A stretch of DNA of 19,469 nt from SP202 sp036339395 (GTDB lineage Bacteria; Planctomycetota; Phycisphaerae; Phycisphaerales; SM1A02): assembly GCA_036339395.1 (NCBI GenBank), contig JAYZBD010000029.1, forward strand, positions 1-19,469, given 5' to 3'. The position numbers and the translations under genes were made by a program. Within the stretch, counting starts at the first letter, position 1; each line of letters opens with the position of its first letter. Below are positions 6,597 through 12,972 of the stretch, in pieces. The notes under the pieces are model-generated. The model did not search any database and had not been told where the DNA came from. It saw only the letters and a list, made by a program, of their open reading frames with translations.

Positions 6597-7886
6597 TCAG
6601 CCGAGTTTCCTGCGTTCTCGAACGCAGAGGTGCAGTCCCGCGGCAAGGATCATGGCGATCCCGATCAGGAGGAACATTGTTCGGAAGTCCGATGCATCCG
6701 GTCCTTCAACATGCCCACGAGCCGCGGCAATCGCATCGACAACGAGTCCGAAGACCCACACGAAGATCCCCGCAAGCAGCATGCCGATGAAGTTGACGAA
6801 TGCGATTGCCGATCCACTGGTCTCCTTGGGGCCGGCGCTGGCGGCAAGTGGGTATCCAAGGATGTAGGTGCTCGTACACAGGCCCCAGCCCAACAGCAGG
6901 ATGGCCGTGGAAGTAGTCGTGAGCCCGGCCGTGGTGATGATCAGCACGGTCAGCACGCTGGTCGATGCGGCGCCGGCCACGAGCAGTGGCTTGCGGCGTC
7001 CCATCCGGTCGGAGAGCCAGCCAACGAGGGGTGAGCCGAGGGCAACTCCAAGATAGAACCAGGCGAAGAGGTGGCTGCCTTCCAGTTCTGGAATGGAAAG
7101 CAGTTCTCCGAGGGATCGTGGCCCCCAGTTGGCTGCAAGTGGAAGTGGCAGGTACACGAAGGCGCACCCCAGGCTGATCATCCAGATGGCAGGCTTTCTC
7201 ATCACCTTGCCGAGTCCTCCGATTGCTTCACGGATGGAGCATCTCTTGTTGATGTCTTTCACGTCCAAGTACCAGGCGGGCCGCTGGGGCACGATGCACC
7301 AGATTCCTGCAGCGATCACCAGTCCGACACCGGCAAGAACAAGCATGTCCGGTCGCCACTGTGGTGGTTGGCCGAAGATGTCGGCCAGGAACCATTCCGT
7401 GAAGATGCCGATGCCGAACCCCATGCCCGCGGTGAGTCCGGTCAGGAAAGCGACCTTCTCTTCATTGAACCAGACGATGGCGACGTAGATGGCCCCGATG
7501 AATGCGAATGAAGATCCGAATCCGACGATGAACCGGCTGGCGGCAAGTTCGGAGGGTGTCTCCGCCATGGAGAAGAAGACCAGCCCGATCGAGCAGAAGA
7601 CAGCGGCAAGGGTCAGGAGCAGTCTTGCCCCGTACCGATCCAGGAGTACACCCACGACCAGTTGCATGGGAGCATAGGCGTAGTAGTACATCCCAAGAGC
7701 ACCACCCATGCCTCCTTCATCGAGGTGGAACTGCTTCTCGAGATCCTTCTCGATGACTCCCGGTGCGACACGAAGGAGGTATTCATAGAGAAAGAAGATC
7801 GCTGGAACAAACCAGACGAGCCAGGTCATCGGGTGGCCCGGCGCACCGTGATCATTGACACGTGCCAATCCAAGTGGACGCCCCAT
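6597..7886 (-). CDS. Major facilitator superfamily transporter
   Basis: 429-residue inner-membrane protein with about twelve hydrophobic segments. The MFS loop 2-3 signature appears in both halves: LLDRYGARLLL in the first half and GWLSDRMGRRKPLL in the second. The opening WLVWFVPAIFFLYEYLLRVAPG (from residue 22), with charged residues in TM1, resembles the organic-acid/phosphate-ester and galactonate-like MFS groups, but the substrate is not predictable. I chose ATG 7886 because GGAG sits nine bases upstream. ATG 7829 (MTWLVWF) lacks one but would give a more typical short N terminus. Only three bases separate it from the amidotransferase stop, so the two genes form one transcription unit and may handle the same small molecule. 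Confidence 0.88.
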   Translation of the reverse strand: MGRPLGLARVNDHGAPGHPMTWLVWFVPAIFFLYEYLLRVAPGVIEKDLEKQFHLDEGGMGGALGMYYYAYAPMQLVVGVLLDRYGARLLLTLAAVFCSIGLVFFSMAETPSELAASRFIVGFGSSFAFIGAIYVAIVWFNEEKVAFLTGLTAGMGFGIGIFTEWFLADIFGQPPQWRPDMLVLAGVGLVIAAGIWCIVPQRPAWYLDVKDINKRCSIREAIGGLGKVMRKPAIWMISLGCAFVYLPLPLAANWGPRSLGELLSIPELEGSHLFAWFYLGVALGSPLVGWLSDRMGRRKPLLVAGAASTSVLTVLIITTAGLTTTSTAILLLGWGLCTSTYILGYPLAASAGPKETSGSAIAFVNFIGMLLAGIFVWVFGLVVDAIAAARGHVEGPDASDFRTMFLLIGIAMILAAGLHLCVRERRKLG

Positions 7887-7889
7887 GGT

Positions 7890-8621
7890 TCAGTGCTCCA
7901 CAACGACCTCGACGAATCGCTTCAGCAACCCATCCGTTTCATTGGTGTCCCGGCATCGTTCTTCGACGAATTGCTCATAGTCCATGCCCGTGATCTTCCG
8001 AATGTACTTCGGGTAGTACCGAAGGCGATCCAGCAACTGGGACAGGTTCAACTCGGGATGAAATTGCGTGCAGTAGATGGGTTTCCCCGGGATCATCCAT
8101 CCCTGGTTTCTGGTTCGTTCCGAGGAGGCCAGGCAGATGGCACCCTCGGGCAGTTTCGTGACCAGGTCTTCATGTCCCATCTGGGCGGGAAAGCTGTCTC
8201 CAAGGAACGAGAAGACCGGGTCGGCCTGTCCTGCATCCGTCAGGGAGAGGGTGTAGGTTCCTACCTCGGCCGAGTCGGGGTCGGTTCGGACTTCGCCACC
8301 AAGCGCCCTGGCCATCGCCTGGCATCCCCAGCAGGATGCGAAGGTCGGTATGTCGTTTTCGAAGAGCATCTGCATGGCCGTCATTGCCGGTTCCAGCCAA
8401 TCGCCACCCTTGACGACCGAATAGTCGCCACTGCCACCGAGCAGCACGGCATCACAGTTCCGAAGTTCCTCAGTCGAGGGACATCCCCCGAGCAGGTCCC
8501 AGGTACGAATCCGTTCAACGGGACAGTCCAGGTGCGACGCGAAGCAACGCACCTCGTGAGGAGCCATTGGATCATCCTGGTTGCGTACCTGCATCAACAG
8601 GTACTCGTGGTCAGTCGACAT
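7890..8621 (-). CDS. Class I glutamine amidotransferase (GATase1) family protein
   Basis: 243-residue cytoplasmic protein of the GMP-synthase-like GATase1 group, stand-alone with no synthetase domain attached. The nucleophile elbow is FASCWGCQAMARALGG with Cys97 (usual form GxCxG). The other triad residues are in QFHPEL: His188 and Glu190. LLGGSGDYSV (61-70) is the oxyanion-side glycine loop. The catalytic triad is intact, so glutamine or gamma-glutamyl hydrolysis is plausible; the acceptor is unknown. Members of this group are often annotated as GMP synthase, or act on gamma-glutamyl compounds, and neither can be chosen here. The ATG at 8621 has no Shine-Dalgarno, but a TATCAT -10 box lies seven bases upstream. 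It is 3 bp upstream of the MFS gene and 30 bp downstream of the ASPIC gene. Confidence 0.87.
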   Translation of the reverse strand: MSTDHEYLLMQVRNQDDPMAPHEVRCFASHLDCPVERIRTWDLLGGCPSTEELRNCDAVLLGGSGDYSVVKGGDWLEPAMTAMQMLFENDIPTFASCWGCQAMARALGGEVRTDPDSAEVGTYTLSLTDAGQADPVFSFLGDSFPAQMGHEDLVTKLPEGAICLASSERTRNQGWMIPGKPIYCTQFHPELNLSQLLDRLRYYPKYIRKITGMDYEQFVEERCRDTNETDGLLKRFVEVVVEH

Positions 8622-8628
8622 GATCGGG

Positions 8629-8634
8629 ATGATA
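8629..8634 (-). promoter_or_regulatory. TATCAT -10 box of a probable leaderless promoter (amidotransferase)
   Basis: TATCAT on the minus strand is a 5-of-6 match to TATAAT and ends seven bases before ATG 8621 in the 30-bp gap after the ASPIC gene. No Shine-Dalgarno is present. A TTGAAG lies at 8655-8650, 15 bp upstream, a short but possible spacing; it would overlap the last codon of the preceding gene. Confidence 0.35.
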
Positions 8635-8651
8635 GCAGGGGGCCTGTTGCT

Positions 8652-10304
8652 TCAATCAGTTCTTCGAAGCAGGATCCGGTTCGAGACGGGGACCCCCTTG
8701 TGGTCCGTCCGTTCTCCACTGGGCCATGAGACTTCGACGTCGATCATCTCGCTGCCCGGAGGAATGGAGATGTGTACTTCCGGGGCCATGGTCGACTGGA
8801 AGCAGGCGCCACCGGGAATCCATCGGGTGAACTCCTCGTCGCCGGCCCTGATCACCAGTCTTGCTCCTGGAGCGTAGCGGTCAGCTGCACCTTCACGGTC
8901 ATCAAGGAGACCGATGATGACACCTCGACGATCTGTCTTGATGGTGTTCCGCAGTATTCGCACCGGGCCATTGAGCTCGCCGATGATCACGTCGAGGTCA
9001 CCGTCCCGGTCCAGGTCGCCCAGGACGAGGTTGCGGTCCCGGTGGGGCGTTGCCAACCAGTGCTCCGTTGAGCGTGTGGATGTGAATCGACTGCCGTCAT
9101 GCTCCATGAAGACCGGGGGCTGGAGGTACTCGGAATCCATCGAGTCGAGCGTCGCCTGCGGGTAGACATGTCCATTGACAATGAGCAGGTCTTCGTCTCC
9201 ATCGTGATCAAGATCCGCACATGCCGTTCCCCATCCAAGCATCGATCGGCTTCGAAGCCCGAGGCCGGTTGCCATCGTCCGGTCATCCCACAGGCCATCA
9301 GGCGCAGCAAGATGGAGCGTGTTGGTATCGCTTGAGAAGTTGGTCGTGAAGACATCAGGGCGAGCATCACCATTGATGTCGCCGACGGCGATTCCCATGG
9401 TTGCCTGGTCGTGCCCGTCCATGTTCGAAGCGATTCCATGTGACTGGCCCGATTCGGAAAGGCGAATTCCGTCGGTACCGGGTTCCTGGAGCAGGAGGTG
9501 GTTGGGCATCGAGTCATTTCCGACCAGAACATCGAGGTGCCCATCTCCATTCATGTCGAGGATGGCCAGGTTCAGACCATAGGCAGGTTCGACTTCGGCG
9601 AGACCACTTGATGCCGTTGCATCACGGAAGCGGCCGTTCCCGATGTTCTCGAAGAGCACATCGCCTGTTGCGGGCAGTCCATGCGGCCCCCCCATGACAT
9701 CATGCCCCTTGTAGAGGCTTCGTTCCGGGGGCTGCTCATGGTCGAACTCGAGGTAGTTGACTACGAAGAGGTCCAGGTCGCCATCGGCGTCGAGGTCTCC
9801 GAAGGCGGCACTGGTCGACCAGCCGGTTGTTCCGACGCCGGCCTCCTCGGTTGCATCTTCGAATGTTCCATCGCCACGGTTTCTCAGGAGGATGTTGGGG
9901 CCGTAGCAGGTGACGTAGAGATCGACATGGCCATCCCCGTCATGGTCTCCAGCTGCTGCACCCATCGCCCATCGGGAAATGCGGATACCACTGCCTGTCG
10001 TGACGTCCTTGAAGAGAATCCCGTTTTCGTCGGAGATGTTCTCGAAGAGTCTTGAGCCAGGTCCGTGTTCCGGATCATCAAGAGTCGCACCATTGGCGAC
10101 GAACAGGTCCAGGTCACCATCCGAGTCGTAATCAAGCAGGGCCAATCCGCCGCCATTGACTTCGAGTATCTCGCGGGAAGGGAGTGTTCCGCTGGTGCTG
10201 CTCAGTGCAATGCCACTGGAGTCGGTGATGTCCTGCATCAGGTCAGCCGAGGACATGGCTGTTGACATCGAGGCCAGGAGCATGATCGCGTGTGAGAAGA
10301 TCAT
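8652..10304 (-). CDS. CRTAC1-like secreted FG-GAP/VCBS protein with ASPIC/UnbV domain
   Basis: 550 residues. Residues 1-20 are a signal peptide (MIFSHAIMLLASMSTAMSSA). Residues 50-460 carry repeated calcium loops of the VCBS/FG-GAP type, including DYDSDGDLDLFV, DHDGDGHVDLYV, DLDADGDLDLFV, DMNGDGHLDVLV, DINGDARPDVFT, DLDHDGDEDLLI and DLDRDGDLDVII, seven in all, giving a probable propeller. The C-terminal 70 residues (APGARLVIRAG ... VEVSWPSGERT) match the ASPIC/UnbV domain of CRTAC1-like proteins. The function of this planctomycete-abundant family is not established. The ATG at 10304 overlaps the TGA of the upstream TPR lipoprotein gene (ATGA), and AGGA lies eight bases before it, so the pair is translationally coupled. 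Such TPR plus ASPIC pairs are common in planctomycetes, from general knowledge. Confidence 0.9.
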   Translation of the reverse strand: MIFSHAIMLLASMSTAMSSADLMQDITDSSGIALSSTSGTLPSREILEVNGGGLALLDYDSDGDLDLFVANGATLDDPEHGPGSRLFENISDENGILFKDVTTGSGIRISRWAMGAAAGDHDGDGHVDLYVTCYGPNILLRNRGDGTFEDATEEAGVGTTGWSTSAAFGDLDADGDLDLFVVNYLEFDHEQPPERSLYKGHDVMGGPHGLPATGDVLFENIGNGRFRDATASSGLAEVEPAYGLNLAILDMNGDGHLDVLVGNDSMPNHLLLQEPGTDGIRLSESGQSHGIASNMDGHDQATMGIAVGDINGDARPDVFTTNFSSDTNTLHLAAPDGLWDDRTMATGLGLRSRSMLGWGTACADLDHDGDEDLLIVNGHVYPQATLDSMDSEYLQPPVFMEHDGSRFTSTRSTEHWLATPHRDRNLVLGDLDRDGDLDVIIGELNGPVRILRNTIKTDRRGVIIGLLDDREGAADRYAPGARLVIRAGDEEFTRWIPGGACFQSTMAPEVHISIPPGSEMIDVEVSWPSGERTDHKGVPVSNRILLRRTD

Positions 10305-11077
10305 TCGGGGAATCCTGCCCTTGGTGTGTTTCGACGCAGTGCTGCTGCGTGTTGTTGCTCGGCGTCAACTGCAGCTGATTCATCTCCCATCCGCCTGCAG
10401 CACCGGGCAAGGCGGTGCCATGCCTCGACCCGATCCGGGTCGACCTTCACGGCTTCCTCCAGGTGCAGCCGGGCTGCGTTGCGGTTTCCCTGGAGTTCAT
10501 CCAGTTCAGCAAGGCGGACCAGTGCCTTCGAGACACCGTCGATTCGATCAGGTTGATCCAACTGGAGTCGGCGTGCATCATTGAAGCGTGCTTCAGCCTC
10601 CTCGAGATCACCGGCGTCAAGCGCAAGGAGTCCAAGGCCGTAGTAGGAATCGCCTTCTCCAGGCGTCATCTCGATGTGGCGACCGAACGCCTTGATCGAA
10701 GTATCGACATCCCCCAGGTAGTAACTGCTCCACCCGAGAAAATGGGCGGAGGGCGGGTACACAGGGGTTGCATTCAACGATCGCCTGAACCACTCCGCGC
10801 TGCGCGCATACCTGCGCTGCGAGTGGTAGGCCAGGCCGAAGAGAAAGAGGGCGCGGGCATCTTCACCATGCGTATCCATCCACCCTCGAAGCCGAATGCG
10901 TGCAGGGCCGAAGTCACCTTCCTCGATGAGGCGATAGGCAACAGCCAGGTCCCCATCGATGGCAGGGATCTCGATTCCCGCATCCTGGGTTTCGTTTCCA
11001 CTGGCTTCCTCCGGAGCGGGCCCCTGGCATCCCTGGAGGAGCAGCAGGAGGAACATGCTTGTAATGGCTGGTTTCAT
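10301..11077 (-). CDS. TPR-repeat lipoprotein
   Basis: 258 residues from ATG 11077. The start MKPAITSMFLLLLLQGC is a lipoprotein signal with lipobox LQGC and modified Cys17. A short linker is followed by about six tetratricopeptide units between residues 40 and 250, for example ARALFLFGLAYHSQRRYARS, GEGDSYYGLGLLALDAGDLE and RVEAWHRLARCCRRMGDESA; these are helical protein-binding scaffolds. It is probably membrane-anchored, facing the periplasm, and may present or assemble the ASPIC protein encoded by the coupled downstream gene. Start choice is uncertain: an in-frame ATG at 11110 adds MTRPRRAAFQP and is equally without a clear Shine-Dalgarno. A frame further upstream adds residues that do not look like a signal. 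Confidence 0.82.
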   Translation of the reverse strand: MKPAITSMFLLLLLQGCQGPAPEEASGNETQDAGIEIPAIDGDLAVAYRLIEEGDFGPARIRLRGWMDTHGEDARALFLFGLAYHSQRRYARSAEWFRRSLNATPVYPPSAHFLGWSSYYLGDVDTSIKAFGRHIEMTPGEGDSYYGLGLLALDAGDLEEAEARFNDARRLQLDQPDRIDGVSKALVRLAELDELQGNRNAARLHLEEAVKVDPDRVEAWHRLARCCRRMGDESAAVDAEQQHAAALRRNTPRAGFPE

Positions 11078-11176
11078 GGGTTGAAATGCTGCTCTACGGG
11101 GTCGAGTCATGACTTTCGCTACTCTTATCAGGGGTCTCCATTGGACTCCAGATGGATGGACTATAGACTCGAAACA

Positions 11177-11209
11177 GGGTACTTGAGGTTCTATTCCCTT
11201 CTTGTACCC
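11177..11209. repeat. Inverted repeat GGGTAC/GTACCC in the divergent intergenic region
   Basis: Six-base arms at 11177-11182 and 11204-11209 flank 21 bases in the 120-150 bp gap between the TPR lipoprotein (-) and the di-haem protein gene (+). It could be an operator or a leader hairpin. The same gap holds TATAGA (11162-11167, +) and TATAGT (11165-11160, -), sharing CTATAG. I could not pair either with a good -35. Confidence 0.3.
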
Positions 11210-11213
11210 CCTT

Positions 11214-11222
11214 GAGGAGAGG
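11214..11222 (+). promoter_or_regulatory. Shine-Dalgarno of the di-haem protein gene, in a small hairpin loop
   Basis: GAGGAGAGG ends eight bases before GTG 11231 and decides that start. TTGAG (11212-11216) can pair with CTCAA (11223-11227), placing GAGAGG in the six-base loop, so ribosome access might depend on this small stem. Confidence 0.45.
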
Positions 11223-11230
11223 CTCAAAGA

Positions 11231-12949
11231 GTGCATTCATACAGCGCCATCCGCCGGGGGGGCGTCTTGGGACTGTCCGTCGTTCTTGCGATGGTTGCAG
11301 CCGCGATTGCAGTTGGTGGCCGTGGCGGTGGGCCACTGGAGCCGCAGCCTCGAAGTGGCGACCCCTTGCAGGAACTCGATGCCGACTCGTTGGCCCGTTT
11401 CGAACTTGGCCGGGTCGAGTTTGAGCGGAACATCACCGTCGAGGAAGGGCTTGGGCCGACGTTCAACCAGACCAGTTGCGCATCCTGTCACAACAATCCA
11501 GTCGGGGGTCATGGTACGCAGACCGTGACTCGTTTCGGCCGTCTCGACAAGAAGGGCGGATTCGATCCACTGGCATCACTTGGTGGTTCCCTGTTGCAGG
11601 CGAATGCAAACTCGGATCCCTGCCTCGAGTCGATTCCCCCGGAGGCGAACATCACCTCGCTGCGCGTGACGCTCGGCTCGCTGGGCTTCGGCCTGATCGA
11701 GGCGATCGAAGACGCTGATCTCCTGGCGGTTCGTGACGCGCAGGACCCCTCCATTCGCGGGATCGCTCGCACGGTCCAGCCGCTCGAATCTCCGGGAGTC
11801 GATCGAATCGGCCGGTTCGGGTGGAAGGCGCAGGTGGCGACTGTCCTGACCTTCTCTGCGGATGCGTCGATGAACGAGATGGGCCTCACGAACCGACTGG
11901 TGGAGTTTGAAAACGCGCCGAATGGAAACGATGAACTCCTTGAGCAATGTGACATGGTTCCTGATCCAGAGGACGTGCCTGATGCCGGGGGAGTCGAGTT
12001 CATTGATCGGGTCACGGACTTCCAGCGGTTCATGGCGGCGCCACCCCAGACGCCTCGAAGTGGAATGATCGGTGAAGGACTTCTCGCGAGCATCGGATGC
12101 ACAGCCTGCCACGTGGCCCAGTTCACGACTTCTTCGGATGCGCAGCTCGAGCCTGTCCTCCAGGGACAGGTCATCCATCCCTACTCGGACTTCCTCCTTC
12201 ATGACATGGGCATCGCATCGGATGGAATCGGGGACGGACCCATCCTTGGCCGTTTCATCCGGACACCCGTGCTCTGGGGTATCAAGGGTCGCAACCCGAT
12301 GTGGCATGATGGTCGATTTGCCGACGGCACCTTCCAGGGGAGACTGGTTGCCGCCATTGCCGAACATGATGTGTTTGGAAGCCAGGGAGCGGTATCTGCA
12401 CAGGCCTACGCTGCACTTCAGCCATCCGAGCAGGATGCGATCCTTCGCTTCCTCGCCTCGCTTGGCCAGGCCGAATTCGATGCAACCGGCGATGACCATG
12501 TCGGCATGGACGACTTCCTTGGAACAGGCGAGCATCCATGGGGATTCCAGGAGTGCTGGGGATCCGTCGGTATTCTTCCCGACGATGCCTGCGCGGTGCA
12601 CGACATCGACCAGGACGGCAGCATCGGCATGGGTGATTACGAGAGCCTGCTCCTTGCCTGGGACGAGCAACTCGACGATTGCGACGGGGACGGGCAACTT
12701 GATCTCCTGGAGTTGCTCCAGGGCACCCAGGTCGACGAGGATGCTGATGGAGTGCCCGACGACTGCCAGACCTGCCCGTCTGACATCAATGGCGACAACC
12801 AGGTCGCCGTCGAGGATCTGCTTGCGGTCATTGCGGACTGGGGTCCGTGTGTGGGGTGTGATGGGGACGTAAACAACGATACGATGGTCGATGTCATCGA
12901 CCTGCTTGCGGTCATCGCGGCGTGGGGGCCGTGCGAATCCGGTCCATGA
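11231..12949 (+). CDS. Secreted DUF1111 di-haem oxidoreductase-like protein with dockerin-like tail
   Basis: 572 residues from GTG 11231. Residues 9-30 are a signal or anchor helix (RRGGVLGLSVVLAMVAAAIA). Residues 45-415 match the DUF1111 di-haem family (putative peroxidase or thiol oxidoreductase). They include c-type haem motifs CASCH (83-87, followed by NNPVGGHG) and CTACH (290-294), the segment RTPVLWGIKGRNPMWHDG (344-361), and the closing LQPSEQDAILRFLASLGQ. Haem attachment requires export, in line with the signal. Residues 455-515 are Asp-rich calcium loops (DIDQDGSIG, DCDGDGQLD, DEDADGVPDDC). Residues 517-567 are two dockerin-like repeats ending DLLAVIADWGPC and DLLAVIAAWGPC. It is the first gene of a plus-strand pair; the next start is 23 bp away. 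The electron partner is unknown. Confidence 0.88.
   Translation: MHSYSAIRRGGVLGLSVVLAMVAAAIAVGGRGGGPLEPQPRSGDPLQELDADSLARFELGRVEFERNITVEEGLGPTFNQTSCASCHNNPVGGHGTQTVTRFGRLDKKGGFDPLASLGGSLLQANANSDPCLESIPPEANITSLRVTLGSLGFGLIEAIEDADLLAVRDAQDPSIRGIARTVQPLESPGVDRIGRFGWKAQVATVLTFSADASMNEMGLTNRLVEFENAPNGNDELLEQCDMVPDPEDVPDAGGVEFIDRVTDFQRFMAAPPQTPRSGMIGEGLLASIGCTACHVAQFTTSSDAQLEPVLQGQVIHPYSDFLLHDMGIASDGIGDGPILGRFIRTPVLWGIKGRNPMWHDGRFADGTFQGRLVAAIAEHDVFGSQGAVSAQAYAALQPSEQDAILRFLASLGQAEFDATGDDHVGMDDFLGTGEHPWGFQECWGSVGILPDDACAVHDIDQDGSIGMGDYESLLLAWDEQLDDCDGDGQLDLLELLQGTQVDEDADGVPDDCQTCPSDINGDNQVAVEDLLAVIADWGPCVGCDGDVNNDTMVDVIDLLAVIAAWGPCESGP
12818..12915 (+). repeat. Tandem duplication within the dockerin-like tail
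   Basis: CTGCTTGCGGTCAT occurs at 12818-12831 and again at 12902-12915, an offset of 84 bases or 28 codons. The surrounding codons are also similar, ending GACTGGGG and GCGTGGGG. The near-identity at DNA level, beyond the protein motif, suggests fairly recent duplication or gene conversion between the two repeats. Confidence 0.6.
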
Positions 12950-12958
12950 AGTCATTCC

Positions 12959-12964
12959 GAGGAG
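12959..12964 (+). promoter_or_regulatory. Shine-Dalgarno that sets the start of the VCBS gene
   Basis: GAGGAG lies eight bases before ATG 12973. It favours this ATG over the in-frame ATGs at 12922 and 12946, of which the latter overlaps the upstream stop as ATGA but has no ribosome site. Confidence 0.6.
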
Positions 12965-12972
12965 TCAACACG

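Noticed and set aside
7662..8729. 355-codon plus-strand frame over the MFS and amidotransferase genes
   Set aside because: It spans two real minus-strand genes and their junction, and is a shadow frame.
11576..12955. 459-codon minus-strand frame across the di-haem gene
   Set aside because: It is antisense to a clear DUF1111 protein with two CxxCH motifs. Its product has no signal, no motif and an atypical composition.
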